Below, one piece after another: positions 35,375-48,040 of a DNA stretch of 64,000 bases. The notes beneath the pieces were generated by a model that worked only from the letters and a program-made list of their open reading frames with translations, was not told the origin of the DNA and did not search any database. How positions within the stretch are numbered: position 1 is the first letter of the stretch; each line of letters opens with the position of its first letter. The stretch is from Virgisporangium aurantiacum. GTDB taxonomy: Bacteria; Actinomycetota; Actinomycetes; Mycobacteriales; Micromonosporaceae. The position numbers and the translations under genes are program-made. The stretch is from positions 211,013 to 275,012 of the forward strand of contig NZ_BOPG01000027.1 in NCBI RefSeq assembly GCF_016863635.1, in the 5' to 3' direction.

Positions 35375-36678
35375 CCGTTGGCCTTCTGCAGTGCCGCCGC
35401 CGCTTCGTCCTGGGCCGACCGCATCGCGTTGCCGGGTTCGGCCTTGCCGAACACCACGTTCTCGACGTGCTTCTGGATGATCTGGGACATCTGCTCACCG
35501 CCGAGCACGGTCGGGAACGGCGTCGCGTTGCCCAACTGTTCGACGTAGACCTTCAGGAACGGCTCGGACAGCGCGGTGTTGTGCGCCGCGATGTCGCTGG
35601 TGCGGCTGGGCAGGATGCCCATCGACATGAGAACGTCGGCCATCGCCGAGGAGCCGTTCTTGCCGGACTCCGGTCCGTTGAGCCAGGCCAGGAAGTCCCA
35701 TGCCGCGTCCTGCCGGGCCTGCGACGCCTTGGCGTTTACCGTCGTGAGCCACGAGTAGGACACCGCCGAGGACTTGGACCCGGACGGACCGACCGGGATC
35801 GGTGCGACCCCGACGTCGGCGTACCGGTCACCCATCGCCTGCTTCAGCGAGCCCTGCCACCAGTTGGCCATGATGATCATGCCGGTCTTGCCGTTGACGA
35901 AGCTGTCCAGGTACGGCCCGGTGGTGTTGGCGTTGGCCTGGCTCATCGCCGGGTCGGTGGACTTCGCGGCGATCAGCCGCTTGTAGAGGTCCGCGACCGC
36001 CGTCACCTTGGGGTCGGTCAGGTTGGGCGTGGTGCCGGACAGCAGCTGCCCGCCGTTGGAGTTGACGAGTGAGACGAACGGGTGCACCACACCGGCCGGC
36101 CAGCTGGTGATGACGCCGAAGCCCTGCTGGCCAGGCTTGGTCAGTTTGGCCGCCGCGCTTTCCAGCTCCGCCCACGTCTTGGGTGGCTCGGTGATGCCCG
36201 CGGCGGCGAAGAGCTTCTTGTTGTAGTTGAGCGCGTAGAGGTCCACCTCGTTGGGGAAGCCGTACCGCTTGCCGTTCTTGGTCACCCCCTCCACGAGGTT
36301 GGCCGGCCAGTTCGTCTGCAGGTCCGCGGCGTACCGGTCCGGGACCGGCGCGGCGATCCCGTCGCGGACCAGTTCCGGCAGCCACAGGTCGTAGATGCTC
36401 GCGATGGTCGGCCCGTTCGGGGAGGCGCCCTGTGTCCGCAGTGTGCTCAGCAGGTTGGCGAACGGCACGGCGCGGATCCGCACGTCGACGTTCTGGTGGG
36501 TTCGGGCGTACGCGGCCGCGGCGTCCTCGAGCATCTTGACCTGCTCCGGCGCCCAGTGGGTCAGGAACGTGACCGTCTGCTTGTCGCCACCGCCGTTCCC
36601 GCCGCCGCACGCGGTGGTGCCCGCGACGACGACGGCTACCAGGAACGCCCACAGTGCCCGGGGACGGGTCACTCTCAT
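35371..36678 (-). CDS. Sugar-binding lipoprotein of CUT1 ABC transporter
   Basis: A 435-residue extracellular solute-binding protein family 1 member. The lipoprotein signal is RALWAFLVAVVVAGTTACGGG (Cys at the lipobox). The mature part begins VTFLTHWAPEQVKMLED and contains SYSWLTTVNAKASQA and WDFLAWLNGPESG, typical of MalE/UgpB-like receptors. ATG at 36678 lies just after GGGAGG, while the earlier GTG (36690) overlaps that site. First gene of the six-gene operon. Ligand unknown; the ROK and SIS partners suggest an amino sugar or its oligomer. Confidence 0.87.
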   Translation of the reverse strand: MRVTRPRALWAFLVAVVVAGTTACGGGNGGGDKQTVTFLTHWAPEQVKMLEDAAAAYARTHQNVDVRIRAVPFANLLSTLRTQGASPNGPTIASIYDLWLPELVRDGIAAPVPDRYAADLQTNWPANLVEGVTKNGKRYGFPNEVDLYALNYNKKLFAAAGITEPPKTWAELESAAAKLTKPGQQGFGVITSWPAGVVHPFVSLVNSNGGQLLSGTTPNLTDPKVTAVADLYKRLIAAKSTDPAMSQANANTTGPYLDSFVNGKTGMIIMANWWQGSLKQAMGDRYADVGVAPIPVGPSGSKSSAVSYSWLTTVNAKASQARQDAAWDFLAWLNGPESGKNGSSAMADVLMSMGILPSRTSDIAAHNTALSEPFLKVYVEQLGNATPFPTVLGGEQMSQIIQKHVENVVFGKAEPGNAMRSAQDEAAAALQKANG

Positions 36679-36713
36679 GTCGCCTCCCACTTCGAGGGCC
36701 AGCTGTTAGGTGG

Positions 36714-36743
36714 TCGGAACGTTATAACAACTTCTGATCTAAC
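36714..36743. promoter_or_regulatory. Palindromic region upstream of the sugar ABC operon
   Basis: It contains the perfect 8-base palindrome GTTATAAC (36721-36728), flanked by outer arms GTTAG (36714-36718) and CTAAC (36739-36743). On the minus strand TATAAC would serve as a -10 element for the operon. A GntR-type binding site overlapping the promoter is plausible. Confidence 0.45.
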
Positions 36744-36827
36744 GGAACCCCCGCCGGCTGCAACGGGGATGCAACGGCCGCTCGTAGCGTCGCCGTGCGG
36801 ATCAGTCCATAACCTCAGGAGGACGTC

Positions 36828-37175
36828 ATGCGAATCCTTGCGCGTAACCGTGTTTTCGCTTTCGGTGCGGCAGTCGCGGCGATGCTCGCGCTGTCACTGG
36901 CCGCCCCGGCGACCGCCAATGCCGCATCACCGGCCCGAACGGTGCAGCCCCTGGCGAACGTGGTGGTGCCGGACGAAGTCGGGCAGAACGTTGGCATCGC
37001 GATCGACGACCTGCTGGCCCGCGGCTTCCGCCTCGGCTTCCGGCAGACCGTCGACCGGGTGTGCGCGCACGACGAGTTCGAGGTCATCCGGCAGAGCCCG
37101 ACGGCCGGTTCCGTCGTGCCCGCCGGCACGGTGGTGACCCTCACCTTCGTCGTGTATCCGCCGAACTGTCCCTGA
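36828..37175 (+). CDS. Secreted single-PASTA-domain protein
   Basis: A 115-residue exported protein. CAGGAGGA precedes the ATG. It has a signal peptide (FAFGAAVAAMLALSLAAPATANA) followed by one PASTA domain: VVVPDEVGQNVGIAIDDLLARG, then VIRQSPTAGSVVPAGTVVTLTF. Two Cys residues (DRVCAHD and PPNCP) could form a disulfide. PASTA domains bind peptidoglycan fragments or beta-lactams. As a free secreted domain it could be a cell-wall-interacting accessory. Divergent from the sugar operon. Confidence 0.82.
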   Translation: MRILARNRVFAFGAAVAAMLALSLAAPATANAASPARTVQPLANVVVPDEVGQNVGIAIDDLLARGFRLGFRQTVDRVCAHDEFEVIRQSPTAGSVVPAGTVVTLTFVVYPPNCP

Positions 37176-37193
37176 TCCCGCACCCGACCGCAG

Positions 37194-37230
37194 CGCCCGT
37201 CCGGCGGACCACCGCCGGGCGGGCGGCTTT
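37194..37230 (+). terminator. Rho-independent-type terminator after the PASTA gene
   Basis: CGCCCGTCCGGCGG and CCGCCGGGCGGGCG form a GC-rich stem about 20 bases after the stop, followed by CTTTGT. It separates the PASTA gene from the LysR gene. Confidence 0.7.
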
Positions 37231-38240
37231 GTGCAAGACGCGCCGGGGATGCGCGTCACCTGCGGATCTAGTATTGCGGGGACATGCGTTCCCGGTGCGA
37301 CGAAGGAGAGCGAGAAGGTTGACGCCGACTCAGCTGCGTGCCTTCGCCGCGGTCGTGCGGCTCGGTTCGGTGAAGCAGGCGGCGGCCGACCTGGAGGTGT
37401 CCGAGGCCGCCGTGTCGCTGCACGTCGGCCAGTTGCGGAAGGAACTGGGCGACAAGCTGTTCATCCGGACCTCGTCCGGGCTCGCGTTCACCCCGGGTGG
37501 GCTGCGGCTGGCCAGCCGCGCCGCCGAGATGCTGAGCCTGCAGGACCGCACCATCATCGAGGTCCGGCAGGCCGGCGGCGGGCGCCGGATGCTGCGGGTG
37601 GCGGCGTCGTCGTTGTTCGCCGAGCACGCGGCTCCGGGTCTGATCGAACTGTTCGCCGACCGGGCGAACGACCTCGACGTCGAGCTCAGCAGCCACGATC
37701 CGGGCAGGTTCGAGTCGCTGCTGCTCACCCGCTCGGTCGACGCCGCGATCGGGCCGGTGCCGGCCACCGTCGGTCCTTCGATCGCGAGCACCCACTTCCT
37801 CAACTACCAGGTGGTCGCGGTGGTCGCTCCGGACCACCCGATGGCCGTGCGGCCGCCCTCGCTCGGCACGTTGCGGGACCAGACCTGGCTGCTCGGGCCG
37901 TCGGCGGCGCTGCACACCGGCGTCACGCCGAACCTGCTGCGTTCGATCGGCGTGCCCGAGCACCACCAGCGCATCTTCCAGAGCCACGCGGCCGCGGTGG
38001 AGGAGGCCAAGCGGGGCAAGGGACTGGCGCTGGACGTGTCGTTCGCGGTGTCGCAGGATCTCACGAACGGCGACCTGGTCCGGATCCAGTCGCCGGCGCT
38101 TCAGGTCAACGGTGCGTGGAGCATCCTCACGCTGACCGGACCGCACGCGTCGCCCGAGGGGGCCGAGCTGACCCGGTTCATCACCACGCCACGGGCGATC
38201 CAGGCGATGCTGCGCGGCTCCGGCGTCACCCCGGGCCGGT

Positions 38241-40599
<2,359 letters not shown>

Positions 40600-40613
<14 letters not shown>

Positions 40614-41079
40614 GGGTACCGGCCTCCTCGGCGGCCGCCCACTGGATCGACCGGACGATCGAGGCGTAGCCGGTACAGCGGCAGAGCTGACCGGAGATGG
40701 CCTCCCGGATCTCCGGCTCCGACGGGTCCGGGTTGCGGTCGAGCAGCGCCCGGGCGGTCATCAGCATCCCCGCGGTGCAGAAGCCGCACTGCAGACCGTG
40801 GCACTCCATGAAGCCGCGCTGCACGGCGTCGTATTCGCCGAACCGGTCGAGACCCTCGACGGTGCGCACCTCGTGCCCGCCGGCCATGGCGGCCAGCACG
40901 GTGCACGACTTCACCGGTTCGGCGTCGAGCCACACGACGCAGGCGCCGCAGTTGCTGGTGTCGCAGCCCCAGTGCGTTCCGGTCAGGGCGAGAACGTCGC
41001 GGAGGAAGTGCACGAGCAGCAGGCGTCCCTCGACGTCGCGGGTCACCGGTTCGCCGTTGACGATGATCGTGACCAGCAT
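40600..41079 (-). CDS. coxS: CO dehydrogenase small subunit, two [2Fe-2S] clusters (first copy)
   Basis: A 159-residue iron-sulfur protein. The N-terminal ferredoxin cluster ligands are Cys39, Cys44, Cys47 and Cys59 (WGCDTSNCGAC); the second cluster uses Cys98, Cys101, Cys133 and Cys135 (GLQCGFC, LCRCTG). It passes electrons from the Mo site of CoxL to FAD in CoxM. ATG at 41079 is used; the longer frame is a shadow of coxM. It sits two bases after the coxM stop. Confidence 0.92.
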
Positions 41080-41081
41080 CG

Positions 41082-41969
41082 TCAGGTCCCCGCCGCGGTG
41101 ACCCGGCCGACCGCCCGGCGCAGTGCCCGCCGGGTCAGTTCGGCCGCCAGGTGCTTCTTGTAGGCGGCACTGCCCCGTTGATCGGAGACCGGCGCGCAGT
41201 TGTCGGCCGCGATGGCGGCCTCCGCGTACAGGTCCTCCGACGGGGCGCGGCCCCGCACCGCCCGGGAGACCGCCGGGATGCCGGTGGTGTCCGGACCGAC
41301 CGCGGCCAGCCCGACCCGGGCGCCGGTGATCACGCCGCCGTCGAGCCAGACCGCCACGCCGCACGACACGATCGCCCAGTCGCCGGCGCGCCGCCCGACC
41401 TTCTCGAACGCGCTGGAGCCGTTGGGACGCAACGGGATGCGGATCTCGGTGAGCACCTCGGCCGGCCCGACGGCGGTCTCGTAGGGGCCGCGGTAGAACT
41501 CGGTCATGGTGACGGTGCGCTCGCCGCCGGGGCCGCGGATCACACACGTGGCTTCGAGCGAGGTGCACACCGCCGACAGGTCCTCGGACGGGTCGGCCTG
41601 ACACAACGATCCGCCGATCGTTCCCCGGTTCCGCACCGGCGGATCGGCGATGACCCGTTCGGCGTCGTGGAAGATCGGCAACAGCCGGCGCAGGTCGGCG
41701 TTCTCGTACAGCTCCCGGTGCCGGGTCATGGCGCCGATGCGGACCACGCTGGTCTTGGTGTTCCGGTCGACCCGGACGTACCCGAGCTCCCCGTGCAGGT
41801 CGTTGATGTCGATCAGGTAGTCGACGTCGACCAGCCGAAGCTTCATCATCGGTAGCAGGCTCTGGCCGCCGGCGACGATGCGGGCCGACGGGCCCAACCT
41901 GTCGAGCAGGCGCACCGCGTGATCGACGCTCGTCGCCCGTTCGTACTCGAACGGCCCGGGTACCTGCAT
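41082..41969 (-). CDS. coxM: CO dehydrogenase medium subunit, FAD-binding (first copy)
   Basis: A 295-residue FAD-binding protein of the molybdopterin dehydrogenase type. FAD contacts are AGGQSLLPMMKLRL (about 37-50) and TIGGSLCQADPSEDL; the C-terminal domain ends near the conserved DQRGSAAYKKHL. First gene of the leftward cox set, with GGAGG upstream. The divergent region 41970-42135 should hold promoters for both cox sets. Confidence 0.9.
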   Translation of the reverse strand: MQVPGPFEYERATSVDHAVRLLDRLGPSARIVAGGQSLLPMMKLRLVDVDYLIDINDLHGELGYVRVDRNTKTSVVRIGAMTRHRELYENADLRRLLPIFHDAERVIADPPVRNRGTIGGSLCQADPSEDLSAVCTSLEATCVIRGPGGERTVTMTEFYRGPYETAVGPAEVLTEIRIPLRPNGSSAFEKVGRRAGDWAIVSCGVAVWLDGGVITGARVGLAAVGPDTTGIPAVSRAVRGRAPSEDLYAEAAIAADNCAPVSDQRGSAAYKKHLAAELTRRALRRAVGRVTAAGT

Positions 41970-42135
41970 GGTCGAAATTAACCTCCGCCTGCCACCTTGA
42001 ACGGGCCGTTTCCCCTTGTCAACCTAACCTAAGCGGCCTGTTGATTCGGATGATTCCGGGCGCGGCCACAGGTAACATAAGCATTTCCTTAATGAACGAT
42101 TGCGAGTTCGTTTCACCGGGCGCACGATGGCCGCC

Positions 42136-42378
42136 ATGTCGGACGAGCCGAGCGGACCACGGGGCAACCCGCGGCTGTATGAACTCATCGAGAACGCTCC
42201 GAAGACCGGAACGAGCCCGACGGTCTGGGCCTTTCCCCAGCTGGTCGAGTACCTGAAGGTGGCCGCCCAGCCGGTGCAGGGACCATGGCCGCCGCACCAG
42301 GAGCCGCGGCCCGACCCCGAGGCGGAGTCGATGCCGGTGGCGATCCCGGACCCGGCCGCCAACTCCGACGAAGGCTGA
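42136..42378 (+). CDS. Small hypothetical protein in front of the second cox set
   Basis: About 80 residues, starting MSDEPSGPRGNPRLYELIENA, with a hydrophilic proline-rich C-terminus (PWPPHQEPRPDPEAES). An in-frame ATG nine bases earlier (42127) is an alternative start; neither has a strong ribosome site. It ends eight bases before coxM and probably shares the transcript. No family recognised and no membrane segment. It could be a small accessory of CO dehydrogenase. Confidence 0.5.
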   Translation: MSDEPSGPRGNPRLYELIENAPKTGTSPTVWAFPQLVEYLKVAAQPVQGPWPPHQEPRPDPEAESMPVAIPDPAANSDEG

Positions 42379-42386
42379 GGGAGCCC

Positions 42387-43258
42387 GTGTACCCCTCCCG
42401 GTTCCGCTACGAGGCACCCCGGTCGATCGACGAGGCGATCTCGCTGTTGCGCGACGGCGACGGTGAGGCGAAGGTGCTCGCCGGCGGCCAGAGCCTGGTC
42501 CCGTTGCTCAAGCTCCGCTTCGCGGCACCGGAGCTGCTGGTCGACATCAACAACCTGCCCGGCCTCGACTACCACCGGGTCGACCCCGACGGGACGATCC
42601 GGGTCGGTGCCCTGTGCCGGCACGCCGACCTGGAGCGTTCGGGCGTTCTCGCGGCCAAACAGCCGACGATGGCCGCGGCGGCGCCGCTCGTCGCCGATCC
42701 CATCGTGCGTACCCGGGGCACGCTCGTCGGCTCGCTGTGCCACGCCGACCCGCAGGGCGACTGGGCCTCGGTCGTCACCGCGCTCGGCGGCCACGTCGTG
42801 GCGCAGGGCCCGGCCGGCCGGCGCACGATCGCGCTGGCGGACTTCGTCACCGGCCCGTTCCAGAACACGCTCGGCTACGACGAGATCGCCGTCGAGGCGG
42901 TCATCCCGGCACCGAAGGGCACGCCGGCCGGCGGGTACCTGAAGCTGGAGCGGCGCGTCGGTGACTTCGCGACGGCGGGCGTCGCCGTCGCGGTCGAGCT
43001 GTCGGGCGCCCTCGTCACCCGCGCGGGCATCGCGTTGACGGGCGTGGGCGGGTCCACCATCGACGCCGCCGACGCGGCGCAGGCCCTCGTGGGGCAGGAA
43101 CTGACCGCCGACCGCATCGGTACCGCCGCCGACCTCGCCGCGCAGGCCGCCCGGCCGAAGACCGACCACCGGGGGAGCGCGGAGTACAAGCGCCACGTCG
43201 TCCGCACGTTCGTCGAACGCATCCTGACCAACGTCAGCGACTCCTTGGAGAAGACAGC

Positions 43259-43262
<4 letters not shown>
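42387..43262 (+). CDS. coxM: CO dehydrogenase medium subunit, FAD-binding (second copy)
   Basis: A 291-residue FAD subunit. The motifs are AGGQSLVPLLKLRF and TRGTLVGSLCHADPQGD, with a C-terminal DHRGSAEYKRHV. GTG at 42387 (YPSRFRYEAP follows) is preceded by GAGGGAG; the longer frame is a shadow of the small upstream gene. The stop overlaps coxS by ATGA. First enzyme gene of the rightward M-S-L set. Confidence 0.9.
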
Positions 43263-43779
<517 letters not shown>

Positions 43780-43783
<4 letters not shown>

Positions 43784-46173
43784 CCCAGGCGAAGGACGAG
43801 ATCAAGATCGGTGGGCTCGGCGCGAGTCGCAAGCGGGTCGAGGACAACCGGTTCATCCGCGGCAAGGGCCGCTACGTCGACGACATCGTGCTGCCCGGCA
43901 TGCTGCACATGGAGATCCTGCGCAGCCCGGTGGCGCACGCCCGGATCACCTCGATCGACACCAGTAAGGCCTGGACGATCCCCGGGGTTCGGCTGGTGCT
44001 CACCGGCGAGATGATGGCCGCCCGCAACCTGGCCTGGATGCCGACGCTGTCCTACGACACGCAGGCGGTGCTCGCCACCGACAAGGTGCGCTTCCAGGGC
44101 CAGGAGGTCGCCTGCGTCATCGCCGACGACCCGTACATCGCCAAGGACGCGTGCGAGGCGATCGTCGTCGAGTACGAGCCGCTGCCGGTGATCGTCAACC
44201 CGACCCAGGCGCTCGCCGACGGCGCGCCGGTGATCCGTGACGACAAGGAGAACCAGCCCGACAACGTCGCCTTCACCTGGGAGGTGGGCGACCGGCAGGG
44301 CACCGACGACGCGTTCGCCAAGGCCGACCTGGTGTCGAAGCTCGACCTGCACTACCCGCGCTCGCACCCGTCGCCACTGGAGTGCTGCGGCTCGATCGCC
44401 GACTTCGACCGGTCCACGTCGAAACTGACCGTCTACATGACCACGCAGGCGCCGCACATCATCCGCGCCGCGGTGGCACTGGTCGCCGAACTGCCGGAGC
44501 ACATGATCCGCATCATCTCGCCGGACCTCGGCGGCGGCTTCGGCAACAAGGTGCCGGTGTACCCGGGCTACGTCATGTCGATCCTCGCCTCGATCCTGCT
44601 CGAGCGCCCGGTGAAGTGGATCGAGGACAAGTCCGGGAACCTGATCTCGACCGGCTTCGGACGCGACGTCTACCTGCACGGCGAGCTGGCGCTGCGCAAG
44701 GACGGCAAGATCCTCGCGGTGCGGATGCACACCGACTCCGACCACGGGGCGTTCTTCGCCGACGCGCAGCCGAGCAAGTTCAAGATCGGGCTGATGCACT
44801 CGACGTTCGCCTGCTACGACGTCCCCACCGCGCACCTCACCGCCCGCGGCGTCTACACCAACAAGGCGCCTGGGGGAGTCGCGTACCGGTGCTCGTTCCG
44901 CGTCACCGAGGCGATGTACTTCCAGGAACGCATGGTGCAGGCCGCCGCCGACGACCTCGGGATGGACCAGGCCGAGTTCCGCCGCCGCAACTTCGTGCGC
45001 GACGACGACTTCCCGCACCGCACCCCGTTCGGGTTCCTGACCGATTCGGGCCAGTACAACAAGTGCCTCGACGTCGGCCTGGAAGCCATCGGGTACGCGG
45101 ACTTCCTCACGGAGAAGGCGGAGGCGAAGAAGCGCGGACGCCTGCTCGGCATCGGCATCTCCACGATGACCGAGCCGCTCGGCGCCGGTAACAGCCGCGA
45201 GTACGACATCCTCGGCATCAAGATGTTCGACTCCGCCGAACTGCGCGTGCACATGACGGGCAAGGCGATCCTGCGCACCGGCGCCAAGAGCCAGGGTCAG
45301 GGCCACGAGACGACGTGGGCGCAGATCGTCGCCCACGAACTCGGCATACCCGCCGACGACATCACGGTCGAGGAGGGCGACACCGACACCGCGCCGTTCG
45401 GCATGGGCACCTACGCGTCCCGGAGCACGCCGGTCGCCGGCGCCGCGGTCGCGATGGTGTCGCGCAAGGTCCGCGCGAAGGCCCGCAAGCTCGCCGCGCA
45501 CCTGCTCGAAGTGTCCGAAGAGGACATCGAGTGGGAACTCGGCCGCTTCTACGTGCGTAGCGCGCCGGCTCACGGCGTCACCATCCAGGAATGTGCGATG
45601 GCGGCCTACAGCAACATGCCCGACGGCATGGAGCCCGGCCTGGAGAACGTGTCCTACTACGACCCGCCCAACCTCACCTGGCCGTTCGGCTGCTACATCG
45701 CCACGGTCGAGGTCGATCCGCAGACCGGCGTGTGGGACGTGCTGCGGATGGTCGCCGTCGACGACTGCGGCGTGCGGATCAACCCGATGATCGTCGAGGG
45801 ACAGATCATGGGCGGGCTCACCGAGGCGTACGCCATGGCCAGCAACCAGTTCATCACCTTCGACGCCCAGGGCAACTGCGTGGGCTCCAACTACATGGAC
45901 TACATGCTGCCGACCGCCTGGGAGACGCCCGGATACGAACTGCACGAGGTCGTCACGCCGTCGCCGCACCACCCGATCGGCGCCAAGGGCGTCGGCGAGT
46001 GCGCGACCGTCGGCGGGCCGGCGGCGTTCGTCAACGCGGTGCTGGACGCGATCAGGGACACCGGCGTGCGCAACATCGACATGCCGCTGCTGCCCGATCG
46101 CGTCTACGAGGCGCTCACCAAGCGGCACGACGTGTCCGGCGCGCCGCCCGTAAGGACCGACGACGATGCCTGA
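43780..46173 (+). CDS. coxL: Aerobic CO dehydrogenase large subunit, canonical form I
   Basis: A 797-residue Mo-Cu subunit. The active-site loop GGVAYRCSFR with Cys371 is the exact form I CO dehydrogenase signature (form II has AYRGAGR). Other motifs are GGGFGNK, KSQGQGHETT and GAKGVGE. GTG at 43780 overlaps the coxS stop as GTGA. M-S-L gene order is also that of form I operons. The protein should oxidise CO to CO2 at the cytoplasmic face and feed electrons to the respiratory chain. Confidence 0.93.
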
Positions 46174-47083
46174 TTTCGAGATCCTGCATCTGGCCGAGCA
46201 GCTGTCGGCCCGCGGCGAGGAGTTCGCGCTCGCGACGGTGGTGTGGCGGCAGGGACCGTCGTCCGGGCAGTCCGGCTCGCGGGCGCTGATCACCGCGTCG
46301 GGCCAACTCCACGGCTGGATCGGCGGCGCCTGCGCCGAGCCGGTGGTGATCCGTGAGGCCAGGCGCGTGATCGCCGAGGGCACGGCGAAGCTGCTGCTGC
46401 TCGGCCGGGCCGACCAGCTCGACGACGTCGTACCGGACGGGATGGTGGCGGTCGCGATCTCCTGCCAGAGCGAGGGCGCCATGCACGTCTACGTCGAGCC
46501 CGTGGTCCCGTCGCCGCACCTGACCATCGTCGGGCGCTCACCGATGGTCCACACTCTGGCCGATCTGGCCCGTGCGCTCGGCTGGCGGGTCGACGTCCGC
46601 GACGGGCCGGACCTCTCCCCGGCCGACCTCGACACCCGCTCGATCGTGATCGTGGCCACCCAGGGCCACGGTGACGAGGAGGCGGTCGAGCAGGCCGTCC
46701 AGGCGTTCCCGGCCTTCGTGGGTCTGGTCGCCTCCCGGCGGCGCGGCGAGGCGGTGCTCGGGTACCTGGCCGATCGCGGCGTGCCGCGCAACCTGCTCGA
46801 CCGGGTGCAGGTGCCGGTCGGGCTGGACCTCGGGCACACGACCCATCGCGAGATCGCCGTCGCGGTCCTCGCGCAGTTGGTGCAGTTGCGGGCGGCGGGC
46901 GCGCTCACGCCGCCACCTTCAGAAGAGACCACGAAGGCCGAGCCGGCCGACGCGATCGACCCGGTATGCGGAATGACCGTGCGCGCCGACGCCTCGAGCC
47001 ATCCGCTGGAACATGACGGCGTCACCGACTACTTCTGCTGCGTCGGTTGTCGCGACGCCTTTTCCGCTCGTCTCGGAGGGTAG
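46166..47083 (+). CDS. coxF: XdhC/CoxF-type cofactor maturation protein with C-terminal YHS domain
   Basis: A 305-residue protein. The N-terminal XdhC domain (LATVVWRQGPSSGQSGSRALI, GGACAEPVV) and the Rossmann domain (HLTIVGRSPMVHTLADLARALG, GLVASRRRGEAVLGYL) are those of proteins that deliver or sulfurate the molybdenum cofactor. The last 40 residues are a YHS domain (DPVCGMTV, then YFCCVGCRDAF) with metal-binding-type Cys, an unusual fusion that could handle copper for the Mo-Cu site. It overlaps coxL by eight bases. Confidence 0.85.
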   Translation: MPDFEILHLAEQLSARGEEFALATVVWRQGPSSGQSGSRALITASGQLHGWIGGACAEPVVIREARRVIAEGTAKLLLLGRADQLDDVVPDGMVAVAISCQSEGAMHVYVEPVVPSPHLTIVGRSPMVHTLADLARALGWRVDVRDGPDLSPADLDTRSIVIVATQGHGDEEAVEQAVQAFPAFVGLVASRRRGEAVLGYLADRGVPRNLLDRVQVPVGLDLGHTTHREIAVAVLAQLVQLRAAGALTPPPSEETTKAEPADAIDPVCGMTVRADASSHPLEHDGVTDYFCCVGCRDAFSARLGG

Positions 47084-47089
47084 AGCCGG

Positions 47090-47677
47090 ATGCTGATCAA
47101 GAGCAGCTTCGAGGTGGCCCAACCCGTCGACAAGGTGTGGGCGTTCCTCGGCGACATCCCGCAGGTGGCCAAGTGCCTGCCCGGTGCCGAACTGACCGAA
47201 GACCTCGGCGACGACAAGTACAACGGCCGGGTCGCCGTGCGGATGGGTCCGGTCAAGCTCAACTTCACCGGCACCGCGCAGATCAAGGAGCGCGACGACC
47301 AGGCCAAGCGCATCGTGGTCGACGCCGCCGGGCAGGAGGAGAAGGGCCGCGGTCGGGCCGCCATGCTGGCCACCGCGACGCTCGCTCCGGTGCGCGGCGG
47401 AACCCGGGTCGACGTCTCCCAGGACCTGGAGGTGTCCGGCGCCGCCGCGCAGTACGGCCGCGGCATGATCTCCGACGTCACCGCCGTGCTGATGCGCGAC
47501 TTCGCCACCAGCATGCAGGCGCGCATCGACGCGGCCGAGCGCGGCCTGTCACCCGACCAGATCGGCGCGGCCCACAGCGCCAGCGGCTTCGCGATCGGCC
47601 TGCGCGCGGCGCGGATGGCGCTGATGCGCGTGTTCGCCCGGTTCTTCCTGCCCTACCGAAGGGAAGCCCGTTCATGA
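47090..47677 (+). CDS. coxG: CoxG-like SRPBCC-fold protein
   Basis: A 195-residue protein starting MLIKSSFEVAQPVDKVWAFL, the START/SRPBCC-type CoxG opening. KCLPGAELTEDLGDDKYNG and VSGAAAQYGRGMISDV follow, all standard CO dehydrogenase subunit G blocks. CoxG is thought to recruit CO dehydrogenase to the membrane or bind a lipophilic quinone. The C-terminal 40 residues end in a hydrophobic/basic helix (RMALMRVFARFFLPYRREA) that could contact the membrane. It lies seven bases after coxF. Confidence 0.9.
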   Translation: MLIKSSFEVAQPVDKVWAFLGDIPQVAKCLPGAELTEDLGDDKYNGRVAVRMGPVKLNFTGTAQIKERDDQAKRIVVDAAGQEEKGRGRAAMLATATLAPVRGGTRVDVSQDLEVSGAAAQYGRGMISDVTAVLMRDFATSMQARIDAAERGLSPDQIGAAHSASGFAIGLRAARMALMRVFARFFLPYRREARS

Positions 47678-47768
47678 CCGAACGAAGTGAGGTCATTTAT
47701 CGGCTCAGCGGAGCCGAGCCGCTTGCGGATCGGCTCCGAGGCCGCAGCTCGCGGAGCGAGGTGCGGCC
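47674..47768. repeat. Cluster of nested hairpins between coxG and the small membrane protein genes
   Basis: Consecutive inverted repeats fill this stretch: ATGACC/GGTCAT (47674-47696), CGGAGCCGA/TCGGCTCCG with perfect 9-base arms (47709-47738), and GGCCGCA/TGCGGCC (47740-47768) enclosing CTCGC/GCGAG. The arrangement resembles a REP-type mobile palindromic element rather than coding DNA, although a 32-codon frame runs through it. It may also act as a processing hairpin setting different mRNA levels for coxG and the following genes. Confidence 0.65.
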
Positions 47769-48035
47769 ATGACCTGGTGGTGGATCGGCAACGCGGTGCT
47801 GTTGCTAGTGGTGGTACCCGTGCTCGTCGCATTGCTCAACCGGGTGCTCGCGGCCCTGGAGCGGATCCGGGCGGCGAGCGACGACATTCTCGCCGGCGGC
47901 GTCGCGCTGGCCGGCGAGCTCGACAACGTCCCGGCCCTGCTGGCGACGACGGACGCGACGATCCGCGACGTCGCCACCGGCGCGGTGCGCTACGCCGGCT
48001 CCGTCGCGAAGCTTCTCCCTTCAGGAAAGGAGTAA
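47769..48035 (+). CDS. Small single-span membrane protein 1 of the cox set
   Basis: 88 residues. One N-terminal transmembrane helix (WWIGNAVLLLVVVPVLVALL) is followed by a soluble amphipathic helical tail (RVLAALERIRAASDDILAG). N-out/C-in topology is likely. It starts directly after the hairpin cluster, whose last arm supplies only a weak GAGG-type ribosome site. No family recognised. First of five consecutive genes with the same build. Confidence 0.7.
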   Translation: MTWWWIGNAVLLLVVVPVLVALLNRVLAALERIRAASDDILAGGVALAGELDNVPALLATTDATIRDVATGAVRYAGSVAKLLPSGKE

Positions 48036-48040
48036 CCGCC

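Noticed and set aside
47674..47772. 32-codon frame overlapping the coxG stop by ATGA
   Set aside because: It runs entirely through the nested palindromes and its sequence is dictated by them. More likely a repeat element than a gene.
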